Origin: Mycteria americana
Taxonomy: Eukaryota > Chordata > Aves > Ciconiiformes > Ciconiidae
NCBI RefSeq assembly: GCF_035582795.1
Contig: NC_134367.1
Coordinates: 7,364,062 to 7,428,061, forward strand
DNA length: 64,000 bases
Direction of reading: 5' to 3'
Shown here: piece after piece, positions 10,788 to 21,900 of the stretch
Position numbering within the stretch: position 1 is the stretch's first letter
How the letters are laid out: each line of letters begins with the position of its first letter
Notes under the pieces: generated by a model
Told to the model about the DNA's origin: nothing
What the model saw: the letters and a program-made list of their open reading frames with translations, nothing else
Database searches by the model: none
Translations under genes and position numbers: made by a program

Positions 10788-12807
10788 TCCTTCAGGTTAC
10801 AAGCTGTGTTAAACTAATAGGAAATTGGGTTTTCTTCCTTTAATGACTGTGAAAACCCGCAAGAAAAAAGGAGAGTCAAGACAAAACTTTTGGTTACTGA
10901 GACTTAAGCTGCAAATACAGGAATGAAATTCATAAAAATTAGCGTTTGACATCTGAAACAGATACGAGAGAACTCAAATCACAATGTTGGCAAAGAAAAA
11001 ACCTACAAATCTTTTAGGCTTTTTGACTAACTCAAAGAGAATTTGTGCTTCAGCAACCAGTCCTTCAAACCCCATCTGGGACCTGCTGTCACAGCCAGGC
11101 TGTAGCTGGACACAGGGTTTTGGCTATCAGGCTGCTTCAAGAGAGTACGTGCTGTTGTGTGGCTCCCCGTTGGGTTGTGCAGCCCCACGTTGTGTCGTGT
11201 GGCTCCTCTTGGGTTGGTCAGCTCTAACTTGCACCAGACCCATTTCACAGCGAGGCCCACATAGGTTGCAATGGTGCAAAGAAGTGGGAGCATGCTGTGG
11301 GGCAGAGGGAGGAAGACCATTAGCTGGTACTACCGTGGAGACCTTTGCATGGGGGAGCTTTGTCCCAAAGCCCTTGGGACATCTGCACGTTCAGTGTGTG
11401 GTGACGGGAGATGGCAGATGCCTGAAACTGAAAGCAAAGGCTGATGCAGAAGGTGATGAGATGTCCCAAGATTGCTCTCCCAGGTAATCTGGAGCTCTGC
11501 AGTTGTTTAGCGGCAGCAGAAGTCAGCCTGTATGTAGGACGCCTTAGCATAGAGCATTTACAAGGAATAAGCACGCAAAATGGGATGCTCCTGTTGAAGG
11601 CATGACTCCTTCCTTCCAAAGGAGTCCCTTTTTGTTGGTCACAATCCTAAATTACTTGAATTACAGAGCTGTATAAACAGGTGGCATGTGTTCCTGATCA
11701 CTTGAGCTACTACAAGGTTCTTAAAAATAAATGTGCTTCATGGAGATGGAAGTTTAGAGCCAGAGGGGAGACAGGAGACTGGATGAGTGAGAAACACTGT
11801 CATTGCTTCCAGCCCTTCTATTAATACTAGTTTGCAGGGAAGTGAGAAATGTAAAGGAAAGCTGTGTAAGCCAAATGAGCACGACTGCCAGCTGAAATAT
11901 GCCTAAAATATAATTGATCTGATGACAGTATAGTCAACTCTCTGCAGAGATTAGGACTGACCGACAGCAGTTAATCTAATTTCTTCCAGTGCGTAAATTC
12001 TCTTGGGGAAACCGCAAGAAGTGAGGGGGATGTAAACCTGAATCCTCCTTTTCTAAAATCAGTATGGATAATTGTATCCAAGAATGGCTCTAAGGCCGGC
12101 GTCCTCTGTGGAGGAGATGCGTGGGGAGCCTGAGTGCATAATTTAACACTGGATGTATTGCACTATGGGCACCAGCCCTGAAGCAGAAATGGTCACAGGT
12201 AGAGCTGCTGAAAACTCAGTGTCTGTTCTTTAGAGAGGAAAAATGTTTTGCCATGGAGAAAGTCCGATACTGGTTTGCAGCTTTGGTCCTGCTGTGTAGC
12301 TCCCTGGTCAGGACGCAGTCATTTGGAAAGAAGGCAAAAAGTTTTACTGATTGTGTGGCTGGCCACATCAGGTTGAGTGTAATCAGGACTGGGACAATCC
12401 ACAGCTCATACTAAACCCATTCAGAATCTTAATGCTTTAATTAATCTAATCATTCCTGTAGCAAGGCATTAATACTTTCAAATGTGGATCTACCTAAATG
12501 TTTTTTACAGGGATTTACATATGATTGTATTTTTTAACTCTGTTAAAAAAATCCATGAATGCTATTTATCTTAGTGAAAATTTTCGATAACTTGATTTTC
12601 ATAAGAGTTGGTCAGTCCAATCGTTTACGTGGATGACTACTTACGGCATTAGGACTCTAACCTTGGCTTTTATTTCTTGAAGGTCTTCACACTGGTGGCT
12701 GTATTCTCTGACCTTGGTTAACTTCTCCCTTGGTAAAATGGAGTAACACAAACCTGACCTAAGTACCAAATAGGAATATTGAGAATAAGACCTATTTTTT
12801 TGTGCTG
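10788..12807. other. Unique intergenic DNA
   Basis: I see no gene, RNA or repeat. A 167-codon open frame at 10984-11487 has no domain, and overlapping open frames occur on the other strand. Confidence 0.5.
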
Positions 12808-12875
12808 TAGAATGATAGAATCATTTAGGTTGGAAAAGCCCTTTAAGATAATCAAGTCCAAATGTGCCTTGATTG
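12808..12875 (-). mobile_element. Short antisense CR1 3' tail
   Basis: The string AGAATCATTTAGGTTGGAAA, followed by a CTTTAAGAT.ATCAAGTCC-like stretch, is the reverse complement of the CR1 3' end. The same stretch closes the CR1 at 17836-18905 on the + strand. Only the last 60-70 bp are clear. Confidence 0.75.
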
Positions 12876-13770
12876 TGCAGAGCTCAGCACGCTGGAGTGC
12901 TGGACCAGGGCTCAAGATCCTACATGATGCCACAGTATAAGTGAAGAATAATAATGCTGGTGACTCCGAAGGTTTCCTCTTGAATATTTTTTTGTTATGC
13001 GTGTGTTTATGAAATTACACTGTGAAAGGTGGTGGTGACAGGTAAGAGAAATATTTGCAAATATGTACCTGCTAAACAAAAGTCGTTGCCCTGTGCGGTT
13101 CTAAGTAGAAGTGATGTGATTTAGTAGCATAAGGTAATCTTCCATTGCAGGCAGAAAAGCAGGTAATTAACAATCCCGTACCAAAATTCTGAAATGTTGA
13201 TTTTGCTGACACAAAGGGAAAAGGGTACTTTACAGACATTATGTCTGGAGTCATGTGCTTTTATGAAAGAAACTCTGTTAAATTATATTATTTTCAACTG
13301 GTGAACTCTGGGCTTTAACTCTAGTTAGCTTGATATGATTTGACATAACTAAATCATTGTTTCTATGAAATAAAAACAAGTCATGTGGCTCAGAGACAGA
13401 TCTTATGACAACATAAATAAAAGCAAATAGTATGAAACAAATTCTTGTATTATTTTTTCAGGGTAAACCCATGATTTTCACAATGCCTTATTGCTGTTTT
13501 TAGACTGTAGTTATTTTATTGGTGCTGTAAAGGCAAACCATGCAAACAACAAAAATAGAAAACAAATGTAATGGGCTTTGCTCTGTTCTCTTGTACAGCA
13601 GTGCAATCGTCCTGATAAGTAAACAAAACCGGAAAGTTTGAAGGAGCAACTGGGGCATTTGGTGAAAATTTTCTTTGCCCTCATGTAAAGAAGTCTGAAA
13701 CTTCAGTTGTCTCGCTCTTATATCGAGATCATCTTGGCATTCTTTCAACCCCGTTTCTGTACAAGTTAAG

Positions 13771-13822
13771 AATGAAGAAAGCTTCAGTGCAACAAGATAT
13801 AGATTTGGAACATAACATTTGA
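13771..13822. repeat. Exact 52-bp direct repeat, copy A
   Basis: These 52 bases are identical to 14727-14778. The sequences on both sides of the two copies differ at once, so the shared block has sharp edges. It does not resemble any of the interspersed repeats in the window. Confidence 0.9.
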
Positions 13823-14726
13823 GACAAGTTCTATCTGAATTTCAACTTTCTTCCGGTCTTCTCCTGGACTATTCAGTGAAACCTAACGCCTTTCTTGCAG
13901 AATTATTGCTAGTATCATAATTTTGCATTGTTGCGGTCGTGTTGCTTCTCTGTTGAAAGGTAACTGAAGGACACCAGTTCTACTAGTTTTGAGGAAGCTT
14001 TTGCCCATGAAGTTTACTGGGCAGGGTTGGTCTGTCCTCATGCTGGACGTTCACTTCTGAGCCAAAGTGTTAGGGGAGCTTGATGAGCAACTCAGAGATA
14101 CTGCTGTCAACAGACTCACCGAGTGCTGCTTTAAGTTTTTTTCCCTAAAGAGTACCCCTAAATACGAAACTCTTAATATTGTCTCAGGTCGTGTACCTCT
14201 GTAGCATCTTTTGGATGATGTTTATGGTTTTATTTTCTCAAGCAACACACTTCTCAGTGCATTAACTTTAAATTTTTTTCGAAGCTGCTGTAAAGATAGG
14301 AAGCGGTAGATTTATTTGTGGATGAAAGATATTTCTTTGGCTTTTTCACCAGACTTAAAGGTGTGTGCATGTATGTGCGTGTATCAAAATACATTATATA
14401 GCCTTTTTATGTGTAGAAAAAAAATAAATCCCTCCATGCAATATCAATAGAGGCTGTGCATGGAATAAATTCTTTTGTTTGTTAACATCTTTATAGGGCT
14501 TTGGATATGTAGAGCTATTAAAAATAAACCACCAAACCAATGAAGTGAAATATCTCTGATAGGATTGGAATTTACCAATTTATGGCCAGCAGCAAAGATG
14601 TGATATCTGTTAGAGCATTCATGGCTGGGGCTACAAATTAAGGCGATCATTTGTTGCCTGCACTCATCTAAGAGAAAGATGAGGAAAAGCAAAAATTAAT
14701 TTAATGGTTCTAATTTTTTATCATCA

Positions 14727-14778
14727 AATGAAGAAAGCTTCAGTGCAACAAGATATAGATTTGGAACATAACATTTGA
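14727..14778. repeat. Exact 52-bp direct repeat, copy B
   Basis: This second copy of the block at 13771-13822 has the same orientation, starts 956 bp further on and shows no mismatch. Confidence 0.9.
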
Positions 14779-16207
14779 CAGTAGCTTCTCGGAAACGCTG
14801 AGGTGAAGGCAAGAATTTTTCCCTGAAGGCTGACTGAAGGATTTTAAAAATAGAAACCATGTGGAAGAATGAAAATATGGAAACAATATGGGGGGGGGGG
14901 AAACCACACAACCCAAAACATATCATAACTTTTGGTTAAAAAACTGAATGTTTTAGAAGTTTGATGTTTTATTAACAACAAAAAAAAAGCAATTTTCTGG
15001 GGGAGCAGAAAGATCCTCCACCCCCTCTGAAATGGTCCACCAAAAGAATTGAAAGCAACTTCATTATGAGAAAAAGTTAGTGAAAACAATTATTGTGTAT
15101 CCTCTGACAGCGTTGAATTTGAGATGAAAATCTGACTTTGAATCCTCGTTCAATATTTCCTGTCTGTAGTGTGAACCCAATAATGGCTTTTCTTACCCTT
15201 TTGCTTGCTGCTTTTGCCACCGTGGGAACTTTCTGATATACTTTCAGATGGGCTGTGTTTTTAGGTTTTTCTTGGTTCTCAGCTTGTTTATGCACACGTG
15301 CTTGATACAGCACTAACAACCATCCCTGAAACATCGTTTCCTGCTGGGTTGTGAGCTGAGCACCTTTGGAAATGGCCTGTCTGGCTCTCTGTCGCATTGA
15401 GAGCACCTTGCTAACGCTGTGTAAAGCCAGAGATGAGCCAAGGGCAGGGCAAGCGTCCCCAAGGTAAGGGAACAGCACCCAATTAAAAGTTTGGGCTGCT
15501 TGCATGACCTTGATAAAAGAGGTTTTTAAAAGTCAAAGTCATCTTGCTCGGCACTTTCACACTTTCTTTTTCCTGGCCAGACAGTCACTGAAGGTGCAAA
15601 TATAATGGAATCTGTCATTTTAATGTCATAGATTTTCCCCCTCTTTCGTTGGAGTTAGTACGGACCCTTGGGGAATTTGCAGTGTGAGCTCTGAGCTCTC
15701 CATCCCATAAAGCACCTCATTTATCAACAAGAGTCATCTGCACAAAAGAAATCCAAAAGGTAATTTTTCTAAGCCACAAAAATACATTTTTAAGCGATAA
15801 TACACACAAACACCCAAACTTGCCCTCTTTATTTACCAGATCCTAAACCAAAATGCCAGGTTTGTCATCCCTGGACTGTGGCATAACCACAACTCCTCTC
15901 TCCGGATCTTAACAGTTCTGGAGAGATATTAGAGATTTATATAGTCTCAGATCCTATCCAGGTTATTCACATCAGTCATATAACCATGTAAGTCTGTAAG
16001 CAAAATATGGGGAACGTGTATTCTCCCCAGTAAAACAATTCTCCATCTCGCCAAGCGCAACGCTTCACAGGGAGAATTTGTGGAAAGCGTGCATGAGGTG
16101 ATTAAACATAGCCTATTTTCCATGGTGTCTGTCTCCATGCAGGGGAATAATCCATGCTCGCTGCTAAGCATCTCCTACGCTACCTGAATATACCAGGAAT
16201 AGCACTA

Positions 16208-16925
16208 TGTCGCGGATGGAGTGAGCGTGCGCTTCACTCGTTAGAGAAAAGTAAAAAATATAGTTTATTGATACAGAATAGGGAGTTAACAAAGTTCAAT
16301 GCGACAGTGTTTTAACAAGATTCGATGGCGAGGTGCACTCGATTATTTACTGCATAGAGGACAGGGTCAGACAAAACGGTCAGGGAGACCCTCCCGTTGA
16401 GTCATGAGGTTCGGAAAGGATCCCCTTGCTTTCTAAACTCCTTCTCAGAGAGGAGTCTAGGTGTAGCTAGATCCAGTCCTAGTCCCAGACTTGGTCAACG
16501 GTTTATGTCTAAAGGATTATATATGTGCACAATCAATCCTTTATATCACTTAGCTAAGATTTCAAAGTTTAGCATGCTATTAGTCACTTACTGAGGATCT
16601 GTTGCGGCAAGGAATCTCTCAACCTCGAGGAGTAACCCTGAGAGGCGTCCCTGCTCGAGGGGAGATCCTGGCGTGCAGCCCACTGCCATGCAGGAGAGCT
16701 CAAAGGGCTCTTGGGCTGCTCACTATTTAAGGAGTAAGATGATTGACTTATGGTCATATTTGCATATCAGCAAGAGGTTTAGATCCCTGCTTCAGGCAGC
16801 CCTTGGCTACTTTGTTGCTATTCGTCCTCAAGGTCCAGCATAAGCTGGATGCAGCTATCGGGATGACTCCCACTGATGGTTACTGCTTGTGCAGGGAGCG
16901 GCGGGGGGGAGCACACCGCCACACA
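16208..16925 (-). mobile_element. Endogenous retrovirus LTR, antisense (right edge uncertain)
   Basis: Read on the - strand this looks like a retroviral LTR. It has a TATA-like TTAAATA near 16727-16733, an AATAAA polyadenylation signal near 16265-16270, a GC-richer U3, and a terminus ending CGCGACA at 16208, so the + strand begins TGT. No internal retroviral genes were seen beside it, so it is likely a solo LTR. The upstream edge is not defined and could lie anywhere between about 16925 and 17160. I found no target duplication to fix it. Confidence 0.6.
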
Positions 16926-17835
16926 CTAACAAGCACCATCCCCTCTGTCAGGATCTGTAGAGATGATTTAGTGACACCTACAGCTCTTCTTGCCTTTACT
17001 ATTGGGCAGGAAAAACTCCCCTTGGTAAGCCAAAAGGCACAACCTGTCAACTTTAAGTCACATACCTTAAAATGGTGCGTTTATCTCACAACGTTTATCA
17101 AAGAACTTGCAAGGTCCAAAAAGGCAACTGAGCTGGGGAGTTTACAGGGTGTACAGACTTGACATCTTAAAATTGAATGATGGATCTTACATAAGCATCA
17201 GTACAGATGATCACTTTTAATTTCATATATAGCATGATACTGCTGGTATGAAATATGTTGTGAATTCAGCTGTTTTTTACTGGGAACTTTCAGAAGTTTC
17301 TGATATCTGCAGTTGGCTTTGTATTTTCTGTAAATATTGACCTAACTGTTCAGAGCAAGGCTGACGAGGTGAAGACCCCAAGCAACATCTAGCTCAGGAA
17401 AAAAAATTCATCTAGCCTCCAACCTGCACTGTGCCATCCTCTCCCTGGGACTCTCACATATAGGTTATTGCCTTTTCCCATAGGGAAATTTGGAGGAAAC
17501 GGAGAAATTTGCAAATGGAGGAGTTTGCAGCTGCGTACTTTCCTCTGTGGTTTTGGCAGGAGCCCTTCGGGTCCTTCCTCAGCTGTATGACAGATTGTGC
17601 AGCATTACATGAGCAAAATGCAATTGCCCTGGAAAAAATACATGTCTATCTTGGCCTGCTACAGGGATGAGCCTGGTAATGCTCCAGGGCATAACTGCAT
17701 TTCTTCCCATGGGCAGTTGTGTGTGCTGTTTTTATCTGCTGGTACCACGGGTATGGGCCAGATGATGGACAGGGAGAGGGAAGAGGAAGGAAGTCCTGTA
17801 TCATCCTGGAAGGAAGTCCTGCATCATTGGTGTAC
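16926..17835. other. Intergenic DNA between LTR and CR1
   Basis: The first 200 bp may still belong to the LTR. No gene was seen. Just before the CR1, a 23-bp unit is repeated in tandem at 17785-17830. Confidence 0.4.
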
Positions 17836-18905
17836 TCTTCGCTGCGTAAAGAACTGACTGGACGGCCGGGCCCAAAGAGTGGTGGTGAATGGAGTTAAAT
17901 CCAGTTGGCGGCCGGTCCCAAGTGTTGTTCCCCAGGGCTCTGTGTTGGGGCCAGTTCTGTTTAACATCTTTATCAATGATCTGGACAAAGGGATCGAGTG
18001 CACCCTCAGTAAGTTTGCAGATGACACCAAGTTGTGTGGGAGTGTTGATCTGCTGGAGGGTAGGCAGGCTCTGCAGAGGGACCTGGACAGGCTGGATCGA
18101 TGGGCCGAGGTCAATTGTATGAGGTTCAACAAGGCCAAGTGCAAGGTCCTGCACTTGGGTCACAGCAACTCCATGCAAGGCTACAGGCTTGGGGAAGAGT
18201 GGCTGGAAAGCTGCCTGGCGGAAAAGGACCTGGGGGTGTTGGTTGACAGCCACCTGAATATGAGCCAGCAGTGTGCCCAGGTGGCCAAGAAAGCCAATGG
18301 CATCCTGGCTTGTGTCAAAAATAGCGTGGCCAGCAGGACTAGGGAAGTGATTGTGCCCCTGTACTCAGCACTGGTGAGGCCGCACCTCGAATACTGTGTT
18401 CAGTTTTGGGCCCCCCACTACAAGAGAGACATTGAGGGGCTGGAGCGTGTCCAGAGAAGGGCAACGAAGCTGGTGAAGGGTCTGGAGCAGAAGTCTGATG
18501 GGGAGCGGCTGAGGGAACTGGGGTTGTTTAGCCTGGAGAAAAGGAGGCTGAGGGGAGACCTTATTGCTCTCTACAACTACCTGAAAGGAGGTTGTAGGGA
18601 GGTGGGGGTCGGTCTCTTCTCCCAAGTAACAAGCCATAGGACGAGAGGAAATGGCCTCAAGTTGCGCCAGGGGAGGTTTAGACTGGATATTAGGAAATTT
18701 TACTTCACTGCAAGGGTTATCAAGCATTGGAACAGGCTGCCCAGGGAAGTGGTTGAGTCGCCATCCCTGGAGGTATTTAAAGGACGTTTGGATGAGGTGC
18801 GTAGGGACATGGTTTAGTGGTGGTCTTGGCAGTGCTAGGTTTAGGGTTGGACTCGATGATCTTAAAGGTCTTTTCCAACCTATACGATTCTGTGATTCTG
18901 TGATT
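17836..18905 (+). mobile_element. CR1 LINE, 5'-truncated, nearly intact reverse-transcriptase frame
   Basis: This is a CR1 non-LTR retrotransposon in sense orientation, cut at its 5' side as is typical for incomplete reverse transcription. It closes with the CR1 tail repeat ATTCTGTGATTCTGTGATT at about 18886-18905. An uninterrupted 312-codon frame (17879-18817) covers the RT core onward. It includes [19 protein letters not shown], the catalytic FADD box at about residues 46-49, and the conserved C-terminal blocks [15 protein letters not shown] and [19 protein letters not shown]. Just upstream a TGA at 17855 sits where Trp is expected. The long open frame makes it younger than the copy at 10120. 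Endonuclease and ORF1 are absent, so it is not autonomous. Confidence 0.95.
17879..18817 (+). pseudogene. CR1 ORF2 reverse-transcriptase C-terminal fragment
   Basis: This open frame inside the CR1 element begins with a GTG, not a genuine start codon, and ends in TAG. It encodes the catalytic half of the reverse transcriptase. The FADD motif supplies the two metal-binding aspartates that are YADD in many enzymes. The amino-terminal part with the endonuclease is missing through 5' truncation. An in-frame stop lies eight codons before the frame. It is listed as a pseudogene because no promoter or initiation site is visible. Confidence 0.9.
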
Positions 18906-18925
18906 TGCACAAGAGATGTGTGGCC

Positions 18926-18947
18926 AGTACATATGTACATATGTACT
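18926..18947. repeat. Perfect 22-bp palindrome beside the CR1 3' end
   Basis: These 22 bases, built from GTAC and ATAT steps, equal their own reverse complement. The palindrome starts about 20 bp after the CR1 tail. Confidence 0.85.
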
Positions 18948-21900
18948 TGTTAATTTTTGGTGTGGATGTTGTCCAGTATGAGTCGTGAGTCTTCTTTCTG
19001 TATCCCGACTGATGATAAAAACTGAAAAAAATGACGGAACAGAGAGTTTGAATAGAACTGGAACTCTATTCTGAATGTCATGTAACCGATCTTTTGCAGA
19101 AAAAGTAGAGGTTCTTTTCAATTTGTGAACACTTTTATAAACACTTTATGAAAACAGTAAGTCTGCAATCTCCCTATGAAAGCACTTTTTTTCAGATTTA
19201 CTTGATACCAAAAGACTTTCATCCATACTTATGTTCTGCTGAGCTCCTCGCTGACGTCAATTGGGCTGCTCTTGATAAATGCCCAGAAAGAATTTGGTGA
19301 ATTTAGCAGTACAATTTTACCACAGATTGCAAATGTAAGGTGAATAACAAATGTCATCTCCCATCCTGCTTCCTGCATTATGGGCAATTATGAGCAGATG
19401 TTTTAGAAGGCTGGTTACTCCTCTCTCGCTCCATTTTTTTTCCTTGACACCTGTATTTGTTCCAGGCCCTTCCCACATGGAGTAACTGATACCAATTTGG
19501 TACCTGTCTGACTGAAGGTTTAACTCAAATTTAGTCAAAGTGTGTCTAATCTAAAAAAAAACAGCCCAACACACATTTTCTAATTAATCCACAACCTTCC
19601 TTCCCTCCATGCTTGACACGTTCTTCTCTTTTTCTTAGTATCTTGATACTAAGATCAGCAAATTTTGCTGATTTGCCTCTGGCACTAAGTATACTCTCAG
19701 AAAAATCACCTTGTCTTAATTATTTTCCTAGATTTTCTGTGCTATTTGGGATTTTATGGAATCCTCTTTCATCAGGGCTGTCTGTTGTGGTGTAAGTTGT
19801 AATCATGTATTGGGAAAAAACATTTAAAGAAATTCCTCAGGGAGAATAATGGAAACAGCTTTTTGTCTTAGCAAGTTAATGCATGATTTCACTTTTGCAC
19901 ATATGAAATGGCTGCATCGGCTAAACATTTTATGCTGTTGGCATTGCACAGCCATGTCACTTGTACAAAGATATATTGGAAATGGTTTATTTGTTTTCAT
20001 TAGGAATACGAGGTGAAGTGACTTTTCCTATTATTATCTGATTTCTCTTGAGGGGAAAATGTCAGTGTTACTTGATTAAATTAACATTCTTGAGGCAATA
20101 TTTCTGAGTGTGAACTTTTCTCAGAAAAATCACCGATATGTACTGATCATCTTGAACTTTAGCATAAATTTGGCATGCACTAATTGTGCTGGCAAATTGT
20201 TAATTAAACGAAGCTTAATTAAGTTTAGCAAAACCGTGAAAAGCCAATCACAAAGGTATAGACAAGTACCTCTTTCTTTAGTATTCTCTATGATGACTTG
20301 GGAACAGTAATCTTGGAAACTTAGAAATATTATAGCTATATTTCAGGACTCCAAAAATCTCAAGGAGATTGAATGGGAAGGAGGCACCCTGTAATTAAAT
20401 GGATGGTATCATAGATATAGAAAATTATTACTTAAATAATTTTAAAATTTGGGGTGTAAGGGGAAAACGTTTCTGTGCAATGTTGGTGAGCCTTTAATCA
20501 AATAGTACTGTTGTGTGAGAACAAGAAAGAAAAACTTACCTACATCTTTCTACTCCAGAGAGTAGTCTCTTTAGGTTTACAATCTGAAACAAGCCTTACA
20601 GTGTCCTAATAAGTGATTCAGAAGCAAATAATATTGCACATCTCAAGCACAGGTATTTGGCATCCTATAGATTTTAGCCAGAAGACCTTTCCAAGCTTAA
20701 ACAGACCCTCATTTTACTGGTACTTTAGAGGACCGTAATGCGGTAATGGACAAAATGAAATTATTATAAGAAATCTTCTCTGTTGTGCATGTGAAGGCAG
20801 ATGGACATGTTTCCAGTGATGCATGAGAGGCTACAGCTTCCAGTTCTGGCATGGAACTGCCAGGCAGCGAGTAAACCGGTCTGCCCTGGTAGGGATGGTT
20901 TAATGGCTGAACTGTATTTGTTTGTGACAGTGCAAAAGGAAATCCATTTTCTTTTCATGGCATAGAAGGACTAGGGACCTCATCAAAGCACAGATAAGAA
21001 TAGTTCAGTGAAGTACCTATAAATATTCATTGTTGCATGAGTGCCGGCCTCCTAGATAATGAGTTTGTCAAGCAGGAATTACATTTGTGTGACAAGAGCA
21101 AAATATTCCCGTATTTTGAATGGTTTGAATTCCTTGCGAGTTTGTCCAAAAGTCCCCTCTGTAATAGTACCATATTTATGACCGTTAGTGTTCTTGGGAG
21201 AAGCCCTCTCCATGGGATATCTCTGTGTACTTCCATGCTGGGTTGGGATTGAACCTCAGTCTGGAGGTATCCGTGTGTCACCTTTGTCTATGGAGCTTAT
21301 GGGCTACCCTGGACTGGATGCCTTATGTTTAAGGGAAATGGATCCCACTTCCTTGCCCTTTTTGTGTACCATGGCACGTGCTAGTACGCAGAGGAGGTGT
21401 CAGATGTCCCTCCCCATGAGCTGTGTTTGATTGCTCTTGCACAAGGCTGGGCACCACAGTGCCCCAGGGTATTTGGTTGGCTACCCGAAGCTGGCAGCTC
21501 AGGCTGAGGACCAAAGGGACGTGCAGAGGAAATTACAATTTCCTTTACCACGCAATGGCCACTTCTTCTGTTTTCCAAAATATGGCAGCTAAGTTCCCCA
21601 AGAGCTAAAAAGCATTAATGCTCCCACTGAATTCAAGATATGGAAGACCTTGGCTCTCCCAGAGGACATCTGAATATCTCTTTCCCCTCCCTCGCAGCGG
21701 TACGGCATGAACACGCGATCCTGCTATTACGTTTTGTGTGGGACGTGCATGCTGCTTAGCTTTCTCCTTGGCCGCGTTACTTCGCATCCCTTCTCTGAAT
21801 CACAAAGTTGAGCTCATGTTCTCCATCTCCGCTTCTCAGGAGTGAAAGAAAATACTCCGCCTCCTGAATGCTTCACTCACAGCTGTATTTGTACCTCTCT

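Larger units (their letters stand above)
12876..16207. other. Unique intergenic DNA with an exact 52-bp direct repeat
   Basis: No gene was recognised. It contains an 11-base G run at 14890-14900 and a perfect 52-bp direct repeat listed separately. The 142-codon antisense frame at 15077-15505 has no recognisable domain. Confidence 0.5.

Noticed and set aside
10984..11487. 167-codon open frame on the + strand
   Set aside because: No domain, signal or family resemblance; antisense and shifted frames are equally open, and no splice or promoter context is seen.
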